Source: Cephalopachus bancanus (taxonomy: Eukaryota > Chordata > Mammalia > Primates > Tarsiidae). Taken from it: DNA of 64,000 nt. The translations under genes were made by a program, and so were the position numbers. The notes below the pieces were generated by a model that made no database searches, was not told where the DNA came from, and saw only the letters and a list, made by a program, of their open reading frames with translations. The stretch spans positions 1,674,001-1,738,000 of the forward strand of contig JAPVLO010000059.1 of NCBI GenBank assembly GCA_027257055.1, in the 5' to 3' direction. Shown here piece by piece: positions 1 to 10,413 of the stretch. The first letter of the stretch is position 1, and each line of letters starts with the position of its first letter.

Positions 1-168
1 TCTCTACAATAAATCAAAAAGTCAGCCGGGCATGGTAGCGCATGCCTGTAATTCCAGCTACTTGGAAGGCTGAGGCGGAAGGATCGCCGGAGCCCAGTGG
101 GTCGAGGCTGCGGTGGCCGGGAGCGGCCACTGCACTCCAGTCTGGGTGACAGAGTGAGACTCCAACTC

Positions 169-203
<35 letters not shown>
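1..203 (+). mobile_element. Alu-type SINE, right part, cut by window start
   Basis: The stretch starts inside the dimer at the linker (TCTCTACAATAAATCAAAAA) and runs through the right arm to ACTCCAACTC and an A-rich tail with AAAAG repeats. The right arm contains the exact hairpin GTGGCCGGGAGCGGCCAC at 113-130. The left arm lies outside the window. CpG sites are still present, so this looks like a fairly young member of the main Alu lineage here. Confidence 0.93.
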
Positions 204-500
204 TATTTTAATTTGCACAAATAAATTTAAATTAATTTATACAAATTAATTTATTTGTAAAGTAAAAATTTTAAACAGGGACAAGATTATAATCATCCTG
301 CTCCAGTTCTGGTCTCTCACTAGAAGTAACAGGATTACCAGATTGGTGCATGTTCTTTCAAACATTTTTCTGCATATCTGCACACACCTAGGTACAGTCA
401 TATGTCTTGTTTTTGTTGCTAATGCCAGCACATAATGGAATCATACCATAGAACTAGTGCTTCATGATTTATTTACCCATTCCTCTGTTAATGGATACTA
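204..500. other. AT-rich stretch, possible old L1 3' UTR remnant
   Basis: No gene is seen. Around 430-500 the text (ATGGAATCATACC, then TTTATTTACCCATTCCTCTG) resembles the minus-strand view of an L1 3' UTR, as seen more clearly at 23.2-23.7 kb. The match is short and diverged, so the assignment is weak. Confidence 0.3.
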
Positions 501-900
501 TGGTCTAATGGATGCTGTACGTATTCCTCCAATGTTCATGTTGCAACTTAAGACCGAATGTGATAGTATTAAGAGGTGGGGCCTTCGGGAAGTGATTAAG
601 TTCTGAGGGCTCCGCTCTCATGAATGTCATTAGTCCTCTTATAAAAGAGGTTGAAGTGAGCACCCTAGTAACTTGTTTCCTTCATCTACATGAGGACATA
701 GCATTTGTCCCTTTCTCCAAGTGAGAACAAACAAGAAGACCCCATTTCAGAAGCAGAGGGCAAGCCCTCACCAGACACTGAATCTGCACGTGCTTTGATC
801 TTAAATTTCCCAGCCTCCAGAACTGTGAGAAATAAATTTCTATCATTTACAAATTACCCAGTCTAATATATTTTGTTATAGCAGCAGAGAATGAATATAT
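501..900 (+). mobile_element. MaLR-type LTR (MLT1/MST-like)
   Basis: Recognisable MaLR LTR landmarks run in order: CCAATGTTCATGTTG near the start, AAGAGGTGGGGCCTT, a GGGCTCCGCTCTCATGAATG block, CCCTCACCAGA, CCAGCCTCCAGAACTGTGAG, AATAAATTTCT (polyadenylation region), AAATTACCCAGTCT and a terminal GTTATAGCAGCA. It is a solitary LTR with no internal retroviral sequence beside it. Subfamily was not resolved. Confidence 0.82.
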
Positions 901-984
901 ACTTCTCCTGTTTGCTGAAAACCAAGATTTCATTTTCATACTTAATTAACCAAACCTGACTGGAGTTACAGAAAGAGCCCAAGA

Positions 985-1130
985 CTTGGATTTTAGTCTA
1001 ACTCTATCACTAACATCCAGGTGACCTCAGGCAAGTCATCATCCTCTTTGGGCCAACATCTCCTCAGACATTGGCAGAGTGGACATGTACAGTAAACAAT
1101 AAATTCAGACCATATCCTCATAGTACTAAG
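985..1130 (+). mobile_element. MIR SINE fragment
   Basis: The tRNA-derived SINE core is visible: AACTCTATCACTAAC, then GTGACCTCAGGCAAGTCA, matching the MIR segment that normally reads GTGACCTTGGGCAAGT. The ends are eroded. An old mammalian-wide repeat. Confidence 0.6.
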
Positions 1131-1640
1131 ATAAGGCTTCTCACGCTGCAGTGCAGTAACTTCATTCAGTAGACACACATTTAATGTCAAATATGTGTCA
1201 ATATTCCCTGCTATCCAAATGCACCTTTAGAATTGTGCGTATTTTGCAGGGATCACTGGAACCCCAGATTCTAACTCAGAGGCCACTGATGGGTGGATTA
1301 TAGGCCTATATTTTCTCCAAGTCATGTAGAGGTTTTTATGATTGAATTAGTTGTCATTATCTTAAAATCAGGAGATTTCACAGAAAAATGCAGTCTTCTG
1401 ACTTCTCTTGGAAGATAACCATATTTGGCAACACTAGGCCAGTACATCTGGGCCAAGACAAGTTAGTTTCTTGTGTAGAAAAGATAAGATCTTTCATGCT
1501 TTAGGAGTATCCTGGCGGTGACCCTGACAATGGGGAGAGTAGGGGCAGGAGAAGTGGGGAGAATTTAGAGCTTAAGGGGGCTCTGAGTTAGGGTCTTTCC
1601 AGAGCAATCCCCCCACCCAGTCCCCTAAACCATCTCCAGC
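1131..1640. other. Unassigned intergenic sequence
   Basis: No repeat family, splice-bounded exon or RNA gene was recognised here. Confidence 0.5.
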
Positions 1641-1654
1641 ATTCCCAATCCTCC

Positions 1655-2048
1655 TTCTGTGCCTTTTTCTTCTCCCTACCCCTTCACACACCATTTGATA
1701 TTCTGTATCTTTTACTTATTTATTTTATTTGTTGTCTATCTCCCCCATTCAAATGTTAGCTCCATGAGAGCAGAATTTTTTGTCCATTTTATCTATTTTC
1801 CATTCCCAACATTAAGAATGACTGGTATAGCCAGTTGTAGTGATTCATGCCTATATATAGTCTCAGCTACTCAGGAGGCTGAGGCAGGAGGATTGCTAGA
1901 GCTCAGGAGTTCAAGTCCTGCCCGGGCAACATAGTGTAACCATCATCTACTAAAAAATAAATAAATAAATAAATACAAATAAAATAAAGAATACAAGAAT
2001 GCCTGGTACATGGCAGTTACTCAAAAATTATTTATCAAATAGATGGGG
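1655..2048 (+). mobile_element. L2 LINE 3' end, split by an Alu monomer
   Basis: The pieces 1655-1827 and 1995-2048 join into the standard L2 3' end: TATTTTATTTGTTGTCTATCT, AATGTTAGCTCCATGAGAGC, then after the SINE GCCTGGTACATGGCAGTTAC and ATTATTTATCAAATAGATG. The Alu monomer at 1828-1994 interrupts it. Confidence 0.8.
1828..1994 (+). mobile_element. Monomeric Alu (FLAM-like) inserted in L2
   Basis: A single left-arm-like 7SL monomer: GATTCATGCCTATA, GCTACTCAGGAGGCTGAGGC, AGTTCAAGTCCTGCCCGGGC, then an (AAAT)n tail. It is flanked by AAGAATGACTGGTA (1814-1827) and AAGAATGCCTGGTA (1995-2008), a 14-bp target-site duplication with one mismatch. No second arm is present, so it belongs to the older monomeric class. 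Confidence 0.85.
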
Positions 2049-2760
2049 AAAAATGGAAGTGAAGAAGAAAGCAACATGCAATTAGCTAGAGCTTATACTA
2101 GTTGCTGTCTTTAGATGGGCCACCTGCCTTCCAGATGTCACTGCCCTTGCAGTCCGCTTCACTCCTTTGCATGTGCCTCCTGGCTGTCCCCTGAGGTATC
2201 TGAGCTTGAGCACTGGCTCTCAGATCTCCTTTATAAGATTATATCCAAGTAGATGACCAGGAATCCTCAGAGGGGGAAGCACTGTACAGCAGGGCTGGGA
2301 CTAGGGTGAAAAGAGAGACGCAAAGGGCACAGGCTTTAAGGCCCTAGGTGCCTCATTTCTAGGGAGGCACTCACTCTCAAGGTCAAGGTGTAGGGTTGGC
2401 ATTCGCACGACCTTGAGAAAAAGTGTTTTTTTCAGGTTTGTGCCTTTGGCGCCTCACTTACTTCACTCTGGCCCCATCCCTGCTGAGCAGAACTTGCACG
2501 CAGATAGCCATGGCAGACTTTGAGTCATTCCTGTTTGGCGCAGGTCACCTGCCAGGCACAGTTATACAGAGATGTTTCTATACAAACAGATGTTTCTAGT
2601 ACAGGACACACCCATGTATATAACGAATGATGAAAAAGAAACACAAATATGAGAATTATAAACAAATTATTATGGCACAGTAGATGAGAAAAAGAACTGT
2701 AGCAAGCATATATGAGATAAGATTCCTAGAAGGAGCAATATTAGAACAGGACCAGGGAAA
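2049..2760. other. Unassigned sequence, possibly an old repeat
   Basis: The GC-richer block at about 2290-2480 (GCAAAGGGCACAGGC, GGTGCCTCATTTCTAGGGAGG) has the feel of an old interspersed repeat, but I cannot name the family. No gene is seen. Confidence 0.35.
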
Positions 2761-2764
2761 AATG

Positions 2765-2960
2765 AGTAGAGTTCCTTCACCTAGATGAGAGGAAGGAAGG
2801 ACATACAGGCACATGGAGCTGTATTTGCAAAGGCACGCAGGCATGAGCATGCAAGGAGGCTCAGAGAACAGCTAACGATCCAGTAGACGGAGAATGTGAA
2901 TGCATGTGGCCAAGTGACTGGGGAAGAGGTGGGTTAGGACAAGACAAAGAAGAATACTAA
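2765..2960 (-). mobile_element. L2 LINE fragment, antisense
   Basis: Reads as the reverse complement of the L2 ORF2/3' region: TTTGCAAAGGCACGCAGGCATGAG followed by a purine-rich block ending GGGGAAGAGGTGGG. Diverged, so the limits are approximate. Confidence 0.5.
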
Positions 2961-3152
2961 ATTTGCCAGGTTAATATGTTTTAATTTGATCCACTTTGTC
3001 AGTGCTTCTCAGGCTATGATCTTTAGATGACCTTCTCAAAATAATCCAGAATGGTTGTTGAAGTGTTGATTTCCAGGTGTTCCTGCAGAACGTATTGGAT
3101 CCCTAGGAGTGCAACTCGGTAATTCACATTGTAAAATGAGTTGAGTGATTCT

Positions 3153-3456
3153 TTTTTTTTTTTTTTTTTTTTTTGAGTTGGAGTCTCACTCTGTTGCCCA
3201 GACTGGAGTGCAGTGGCCGCTCCCGGCCACCGCAGCCTTGACCTGCTGGGCTCCGGCGATCCTTCCGCCTCAGCCTTCCAAGTAGCCGGAATTACAGGCA
3301 TGCGCTACCACACCTGGCTGATTTTTTTTTTTTGATTCATTGTAGAGATGAGGTCTTGCTGTCCAGGCGGGTCTCGAACCCGCGGGCTTAGGCAATTCAC
3401 TCACCTCAGCCTCCCAAAGGCGCGGGATTACAGGCTGAGCCACCGAGCCTGGCTCT
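3153..3456 (-). mobile_element. Full-length dimeric Alu-type SINE, young
   Basis: A complete antisense dimer: poly-T, GAGTTGGAGTCTCACTCTG, right arm, linker (ATTTTTTTTTTTTGATTCATTG), left arm ending GCCACCGAGCCTGGC. It is bounded by a perfect 12-bp target-site duplication TTGAGTGATTCT at 3141-3152 and 3457-3468. CpGs are retained and both lineage hairpins are exact (right arm 3213-3230; B box 3367-3383). Together these make it one of the youngest copies in the window. Confidence 0.95.
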
Positions 3457-3647
3457 TTGAGTGATTCTCATCCCACTAGTAACTAGGAAGCAAGTCTTTA
3501 AAGCAACTGAGGAGACTTAAAAATACGTGCATGCCCATACCCCCGTGCACTGTGGTGATACAGATTCCTGGTTGGGACAAGCTTGACCACCCTAGGCAAA
3601 AAAGAGTTACTGATGTGCAGGTAGAAGGAACTTTTCATGCTCTAGAA

Positions 3648-3862
3648 CAGGGTTGGGAAAACTACATCCCATGGACCAAATCAGGCCTGCCACCTTTTTT
3701 ACAAAGTTTTATTGGAACACAGCAATGCTCATTTGTTCACATACTGTCTAAGGCTGCTTCAGTGCTGCAATGACAGAGCTGAGTAGTTTCTACAGAGACC
3801 TCATGACACATGAAGCCTAATGTATTTATCACTGGTCCTTTACAAATATTTGCAGATCTCTG
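3648..3862 (+). mobile_element. MER3 (hAT-Charlie non-autonomous DNA transposon)
   Basis: Starts CAGGGTTGGGAAAACTA and continues with CCATGGACCAAATCAGGCCTG, AGTTTTATTGGAACACAGC, CTGTCTAAGGCTGCTTC and GAGTAGTTTCTACAGAGACC, in the order known for MER3, ending at CTCTG. Flanking CTCTAGAA (3640-3647) and TTTAGAAA (3863-3870) fit a decayed 8-bp hAT target duplication. Confidence 0.85.
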
Positions 3863-3989
3863 TTTAGAAAGATCCCTGTGGCAATACAGAGAATGGGGAA
3901 AGAAGACGATTTGGAGTGGTGGTGGTGATGAGGGTCTGAATCAGGCCAAGAGAAAAGGAAAGAGCAGCGTGGGAGGTTCAGTGGAGACA

Positions 3990-4275
3990 GAATCATAGAG
4001 CTTGTTGGGTGACTGAATGTATAAAGTAAGAGAGAGAAGTCAACAATTTCATATTTCCAATTTGGGGGCTTAGGTGAATGTCATTAACCATGGTGAGGAT
4101 CATGAAAGGAAAGAAGATGTTTATGGAAAGTTCTGAATTTAATGTACAGATAAGATGTCTAGGAAGCAATTGGAAATATGAGTCTACTATTCAGGAGAGA
4201 GGTAGAGGCTGAAGGTGAAGCCTTGGGCACCACCATCTTAGAGATGAGAGCAGGTTTCATGTGAGCCGACTAGAC
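3990..4275 (-). mobile_element. L2 LINE fragment, antisense
   Basis: Segments such as GAGAGAGAAGTCAACAATTTC, AGATGTCTAGGAAGCAATTGG and ATTCAGGAGAGAGGTAGAGGC run parallel to the reverse complement of the L2 ORF2 region. Heavily diverged. Confidence 0.5.
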
Positions 4276-4289
4276 TGCTCACCTGAAAT

Positions 4290-5184
4290 GTGAGGGAAAT
4301 GAAGAAAAAACATAGAAACAAGGGTGTTGAGGAAGACATTGTGAGAAACCCCAACAGTTAAGGGGCTGGCAAAGGAAGAAACCTGAGAAGGAGTAACTAG
4401 AAGGGTGGAAGAAAACAAACATGATAATATTTGTGAAGGCAGAAGCCACTGATACTGGTTTTTGGAAGTGGTCTTTGCTGGGCTAATGAGGGGTGAAGAG
4501 TGCTCTGGAAACTGGGTGCCTTCTGTCAGCTTCCTGTGGAGGCTTCCATGGAAAAGACCCCACAGCCATCATCTGCAAGAGACAGCTGCAGTTTTTTCTC
4601 TTCATGTGGTTTCCTCACACCCACCCCCTGGGAAGTGCAATATGATTCTCCCACAGAGCAGATGGGATGCTAACGGGAGTTGCCCCCGCCTTGTAGGGTT
4701 CTCCCTTGGTTCGGCTCCAGCAGTGCCTGGTGGTGCAATCAAGGCTGGCTTACCAACGCCTGGCACCAGCAGCCATCAGCCAGCCCTGCTTATGCCCCAC
4801 CATGTACCAACTGCTAATGCATCAGAACTATTTCCTTTTGCTCCTGATTCTGACAGTTGCTTTTCCTCTATATTTGAAGAGAGAAAGAGTAAAGGAGCAA
4901 AGGACAAAGAAGGAAAAGGGAGGGAGGGAGTTCAAGAAGAAGGAAGGAGAAGAGAATAGGAAAAAAAGAGAGCGAAAGTAGAAACTGATGAGAAGGGGAG
5001 TCAGGGACCTTGCATTGGGCATTGACATGCACTGGCCTGGCAGCCTTGAGAGGATGTGTGTACACTGAAGGCAACAGCATATGCCAGGTGTCCAGCACAA
5101 CACCTGACACACACTAAGCACTTAGTACATGGATATTATAATTACATATTTTTAAATATGTATATATATATTTATTTCTTTTTC
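4290..5184. other. Unassigned sequence with a homopurine stretch
   Basis: No gene was recognised. A G/A-rich tract at about 4878-4980 (GAGAGAAAGAGTAAAGGAGC onward) is low complexity; long open frames through it owe their length to composition. An AT-rich run lies at 5150-5180. Confidence 0.5.
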
Positions 5185-5452
5185 TTATTTTTTTGAGTTG
5201 GAATCTCATTCTTGTCGGCCAGGCTACTGCAGCCTTGACCTGCCGGGCCTAGACAATCCTTTAATCTCAGTCTTCCAAGTAGCTGAAACTACAGATGCAT
5301 GCCACCATGCCATGCTAATTTTTTTGTCTGTTTTTTTTTTGTGTGTGATTTATTGTAGAGATGAGGTCTCACTAAGTTGCCCAGGCTGGTCTTGAACCCT
5401 CAGGCTCAGGCAATCCTCTCTTCTCGGCGTCCCAAAGTGCTGGGATTACAGA
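5185..5452 (-). mobile_element. Dimeric Alu-type SINE, 5'-truncated
   Basis: Antisense dimer of the local lineage: TTTTTGAGTTGGAATCTC, linker TGATTTATTGTAGAGATGAG, and left arm stopping at GTGCTGGGATTACAG. The element's first 20 or so bases are missing and the right arm has lost the hairpin segment. Older than the copy at 3.2 kb. Confidence 0.88.
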
Positions 5453-7385
5453 GAAGGGGTGGTTTTTAACTTCAGCTTCATGACCAGTTCCATCCTAAAC
5501 CCACTGGATAATTTCCATGTGGGAGTCTCATCAATACCAATGTAAGTGTTTGCCAGCTTTCTTTCAGTCATTCCCAGATTGATATGATAATAGATTTTCT
5601 TTAGGATGAAAGTACAAGAGAAGATGCTTGGTTTAAGGCTATAAATAAATTAATGTGTTCCAAAGCTCTTTGCCTGAAAAAAAACCATTGTTTTAAAAGA
5701 AGCAAGAAAAGAGATTTCAGTTTGTTTTTCCCTTCCTTTCCAGAGAAATTAGGCCAGGCTCTGAACTGGTAGACCCTTTGCTACTTTTCATACAGCCATG
5801 CGGCAAACCTCACATTAAATGAATTAGGGGAATTCCATATTACACTACACTCCTTTTGCATTCTTAGTGGCAAGGATAAATTTACCTTGGGTAAAATGAT
5901 ACTTCAAAAAGCATCACTTGCTAAAGGGAGAAGTGAGCCCCACCTTCTCTTCAGTAGATGTGCCGAGTACATCGATACTACAAAGATTTGGTGTGTTCAA
6001 TCAATATGTTGAAAGTAGTTTAAATGTCTGATGCTTGCTTCCAACTTTGAACTTTTCTTTATTCTCTCTCCTGGCCTTTTTCAACCACACCTTCCTTAAC
6101 CCTTCCACCCATTCCCCTCCGCCTTCCTGCTGTGGCGTCCTGAGCCTTTGCGTACTTTTCCTATTGGGAAGTTTTGATGCTAGGACTCTCCAGCTAGCTC
6201 TGTAAAGGGGTTTTCAAAGAACTTTTGATATCTGCAGCACAGTGTATGTTTTGGTAAAATGAAGCAAAGGTTTTGTTTGTTTGTTTGGGTTTATTGTTTG
6301 AAGTGTTGCAGACTCCCTTGGGGGCCTCCTACTATCTTCTGACTAGCACTCAACAGCATCCCTTCCTGCTGACTTGCAGAGGGGTTGATTCTTTTTCAAT
6401 AGTGCATATGCTGCTCTGCTGTATTATTGCCTGTTTGCTTTAGTTCATATTTCTTCTCAGGATGGATTTTCTATGAAGACCATCCCTACTTGTTTGATCT
6501 TTAATTTCAGATCTTGTCATTTTCTTTTCGTGTGTGCTTTTTTTTTATATAGATGTTTCCTTTGGCACAACAACTTCCTATGGGCCTCAGTGGGTGTTAA
6601 TGGCACTTTCATTTATAATCATAGACAACTTCAATTTCTAGGGGGATAGTTGAGTTCTGTTTTGGTACAGAGGAAAAATAAATCCTCTTGCAACTTTGGC
6701 CATTTATTTCACTTCTGTGGCCTCAGAGGAGGAGAGAGTAGCTGAGAACACTGGCCACATCTCTCCATGAAGATTTCTCCATTACCAATTTGCTCCCTTG
6801 CCTGGTATATTGAACACACAGAGAAATGCTCAGGCTCACTCGTCTAATTCATTATTTGCAGAAAAATAAAACTATGTCTAAGGCATAATAGTTTAAGGAT
6901 TGAGCTTTGAATGAAGGACTCAGTTTATCTAACTCGTTAGTGAGGTCCATTCTGGAGAGCACTAATAGTTCTCATGGGGGCCTTGGATAGAGAAGGAATG
7001 CAAGTCAACAGACTAAGACTCCTATTGGTCTCAGGAACCATTTGCCCAATCTGCCATAGGCCAGGCTTTGAAAGGGTCCCCCACTAGGACTTTATCGAGT
7101 GACTGAATTGGAGCATTAGAAATTTTGACACTCTTATTGAGTTTTTAATGGCCAGTTTTATTGCCATTTTATAACTATTCCTCCATCTATCTATCCGTTT
7201 ATGCATCTGTCCATCTATCTGTCATTAGTGGCAACGTGTCTAGGACTGCTTTCTTGCTAAAAATAAGGCATCTTGGTAGTTCACACTCATTTCACTATCT
7301 TCCACAGTTTTAAGCATCCCCAGCCCCCAAACATGAATTCTTTGGCTATCTCCAGTTTAATTCCATTGTATACTTCCATATTCAT
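5453..7385. other. Long stretch with no recognised feature
   Basis: Unique-looking sequence with small simple repeats only: (TTTG)n near 6272-6287 and an ATCT-rich run near 7180-7225. No repeat family, exon or RNA gene could be supported. Confidence 0.5.
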
Positions 7386-7389
7386 AATA

Positions 7390-7665
7390 AATGAGGGTAT
7401 ATTCAAGTCTCAATTATTGTCTTCTATCTTGATCACCCTACTTTATACGATAATTCTCTTATCCAACAGTCTCCATTTTCCTTAATCTATTCTTTGTTCT
7501 TCCACTGTACTTATCATCTCCTAGCTTAATATATAATGCACTTATTATGTTTATAGTTTATTGGCTATTTCAAGAAGGTAAAGCTCCATGAGGGTAGGGA
7601 TCTCTCTCTATTCACTGTATCCTAAGCGTGTAGCACGTGGATGTTTGGTAGTATGAATGTTACTA
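7390..7665 (+). mobile_element. L2 LINE 3' end
   Basis: L2 3' landmarks in order: CCACTGTACTTATCATCTCC, TTTATAGTTTATTGGC, AAGCTCCATGAGGGTAGGGA, TCTATTCACTGTATCCTAAG, TGTAGCACGTGG. Upstream limits are uncertain. Confidence 0.75.
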
Positions 7666-8485
7666 AGTCTTAGGCTCTATGAGGAAATGACCCTTCAGTG
7701 CCTCTACTCAATACTCAGAATGTTTCTCAATCCCTATACTGGCATTGTTGGAGAGACAATGTATGTGCCTGTGCATGAAACTCATTTATGGGAGTTTCAG
7801 TGTGTGAGTCTCATGTATGCTGCAGAACATTTGGCATGCCTGGTTGCTTCCCACCAACTGCCAGTAGTGCCCCTATCATCAATGTAACAATTAAAAACAC
7901 ACCAGCACATTTCCAAATCCCCTGTATGGCACCAGTAAAGTTTTCTTGATAACTACTGCAAATCCTAGAACAAAACCATTTTCTTACACTGAGGTTCTAC
8001 TTAGCAGACAATTAGTCCACTTTTATGGCATCTTAGAGGCACTCTCAGAGATGATACACTTTCCTCTTGATAAGCCTCACTCAACAGATTTCAAAAGTCT
8101 TTCATACAATTAAAGACAGCAATATTTAATTATAAAACTCAGCTGTCAATGATGTCTTCTATGTCAGTCATTCACAAGCCAGTAAACCAATACTTACTAA
8201 CAGCTTTGAGCCTGACTCCCTGCTGTACAATGTCCACTTTATAGCACAAATGATACCCCACCCACCAATGCTGCGTACATGCTACTTGAGGTCAGCATCT
8301 GATCTAATTCTTCCCCATGTTAAGCAAAAACTAGACACTGCAGTCAGAGAACAAGTTTAACTGATTTCTTTTCACTGTACTGGTCAGTTATTCAACCGTG
8401 ATGGACAAACTGCTGAGTTAAATTGGAATAACATAGTCCAAGAGAATGACATCTGAAGTCAGAGATGGCAAAAATAACAGACATT
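7666..8485. other. Unassigned sequence
   Basis: No feature recognised. Short open frames here have no family signature. Confidence 0.5.
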
Positions 8486-8489
8486 TCTA

Positions 8490-8590
8490 TGACAGGACAT
8501 CAGCAAATAATTACTGATTGTCTACTGGATACAAAGTACTGTGCTACAGGGCACAAAAGGTATGGTTAACATGGTATAAAATGTCATTCT
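8490..8590 (-). mobile_element. L2 LINE 3'-end fragment, antisense
   Basis: AATAATTACTGATTGTCTAC then AAGTACTGTGCTACAGGGCAC matches the reverse complement of the L2 3' end (normally ATTTATTGAGCGCCTACT and CACTGTGCTAGG). Confidence 0.55.
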
Positions 8591-8649
8591 GTTAGGTGAC
8601 AATGAAATATGTATATAAATACATACTAATATTCAAATAAATGTCGACA

Positions 8650-8845
8650 CTGAGAGGTGGCTATGCTGAGGGCTTTACATTCGTTATATCATTGACATGA
8701 ATATCATAGGTATCCCAGTTTATGAATGAGGAAATGGAAGATCAGAGAAGTAAGGAGACAAAGTCACTCAGCCAGGATTTGGTGGGGCCACTGCTTAAAC
8801 TCAAGTTTGTCTGATGCCAAACGATCTTAACTATTATGTGATAAA
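8650..8845 (-). mobile_element. MIR SINE, antisense
   Basis: Contains GGGCTTTACATTCGTTATATC, TATGAATGAGGAAATGGAAG, GAGAAGTAAGGAGACAAAGTC and a degraded B-box side (CTTAAACTCAAGTTTGTCTG), i.e. the MIR core in reverse order. Confidence 0.8.
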
Positions 8846-9878
8846 TTAACATTTTCCAATTGTCCTAAGGTTTCAGTTTTTGTTTCCTTTGGCTATATAA
8901 GCACAAACACAAGAAGGTCAACATATAATACACATACTTAAACTTTCTTTATTGTAACGCATGTTGGATTGCTCTCTATCACCTGCCCCATCTAAAGCTT
9001 TATAGCTTGAATCCATCAGTCTCTGCAAATTTGACATTTGATCATAAATTGCTCATCTTGAGATGAATTACAATGCCTCACATTAAAGAAGCACTTAGAG
9101 ATACATTTCTATTCCATTTCTAGAGACTTATATAAGAATTCTTTTTGATCTTTCCTAAAATTTAAATGAAAAGCCACACTTTGGCAGCATCATGAAATAA
9201 CACAAATGTTCAATTCTATGAAAAAGGCAGAGATATAACTGATTATTTGGTATTTAAGGCAAAGAAATAGTTGTTTCATCTGATTTTTCATTTTGAACTC
9301 TACTGCCAGACTGTGATCCTTTTTTTCCATCTTCCGAGTTTTAAAAAATAATCATCAAAAACAAGAAACAAAGAAAAATAAATAAACCACATTTTCTTTG
9401 CTTCCAGGATTGAAGACATTTTCCCCTTGGCATGTACCCTAATAAGTAGGAAAATCTAGAATGAAAGTTACTGTGTTGCTTCAGTAACTTCTAAGAAATC
9501 AATATAATTTTGGTTTTCTGCTTCAACTCTCAAAGCATATTTGATGTATCTCTTAGTCATTGACAGCTTTCTTTACACTCTGAAGCAAAGTTATCCCAAC
9601 CAAGTGTATGTGCCTGCAGATGATAAAGTATAGTTTCTCGAAGTTTGCATTCTCTCAGAGAGGTGCAAAGTTCCCTTGAAAGGTGCTATATATAACATGT
9701 TCACACAGACTTTACCAAGTACTTGCCTGACTTCTTAGGTCAAATTACAGTAAGTCTTTGAGTCAAGAAATTTAACTCATTGAAAAACAATATGTCATTC
9801 CCTTAAGGCAGATTTCCAGGAAAATCTCTTTCCAATATGATATGTGATTCTTTAAAAGTATGTAGTTTGTAAAGTTAT
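8846..9878. other. Unassigned AT-rich sequence
   Basis: No recognised repeat or gene. Confidence 0.5.
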
Positions 9879-9906
9879 AAAGTTATATATATATAACTTT
9901 TCTCTT

Positions 9907-9970
<64 letters not shown>

Positions 9971-9972
9971 CG

Positions 9973-10008
<36 letters not shown>

Positions 10009-10013
10009 GTAAA
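9879..10013. repeat. Compound microsatellite: AT palindrome, (TC)n, (TA)n
   Basis: A perfect 22-nt palindrome (AAAGTTATATA plus its complement) at 9879-9900 is followed by a TC tract (about 9901-9949) and a TA tract (about 9950-10010) with single CG and TG interruptions. It lies just upstream of an Alu. Confidence 0.95.
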
Positions 10014-10044
10014 GAAGTAGAGTCCTTTTTAAAAACCAATGGCA

Positions 10045-10365
10045 GGCTGGGCGTGGTAGCTCAAGCCTGTAATCCCAGTACTTTGGGAGGCTGAGGCAAG
10101 AGGACTGCCTAAGCACCAAAGCTCAGGGGTTCAAGACCAGCCTGGGCAATTTGGTGAGACTTCATCTCTACAATAAATCAAAAAATTAGCCAGCTGTGGT
10201 AGTGCGTGCCTGCAGTTCTAGCCATTTGGAAGGCTGAGGCAAAAGAATTGCTTGAGCCCAGCAGGTTGTGGCTGTGGTGGCCGTGAGTATGCCACTGCAT
10301 TCCAGTCTGGGTGACAGAGTGAGACTCCAACTCAAAAAAATAAAAATAAAATAAATAAAAAATGG
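10045..10365 (+). mobile_element. Dimeric Alu-type SINE
   Basis: Full dimer: GGCTGGGCGTGGTAGCTC, GGTTCAAGACCAGCC (B box), linker CTACAATAAATCAAAAAATT, right arm to ACTCCAACTC and an (AAAAT)n tail. Flanked by AAACCAATGGCA (10033-10044) and AAAGCAATGGCA (10366-10377), an 11/12 target-site duplication. It has a left-arm extra segment (AGCACCAAAGC) before the B box and fewer CpGs than the youngest copies. Confidence 0.92.
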
Positions 10366-10377
10366 AAAGCAATGGCA

Positions 10378-10413
10378 CTGTGTGTATGTGTATGTGTGTG
10401 TGTGTGTGTGTGT
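10378..10413. repeat. (TG)n microsatellite
   Basis: About 36 bases of TG with two TA interruptions, directly after the Alu target-site duplication. Confidence 0.95.

Noticed and set aside
4462..4959. 165-codon open frame, the longest in the window
   Set aside because: Its C-terminal part is a low-complexity purine run, no domain is visible, and overlapping frames are open on both strands. Composition explains it.
9901..10013. CRISPR-like or satellite array
   Set aside because: Dinucleotide microsatellite in a mammalian genome with no spacer structure.
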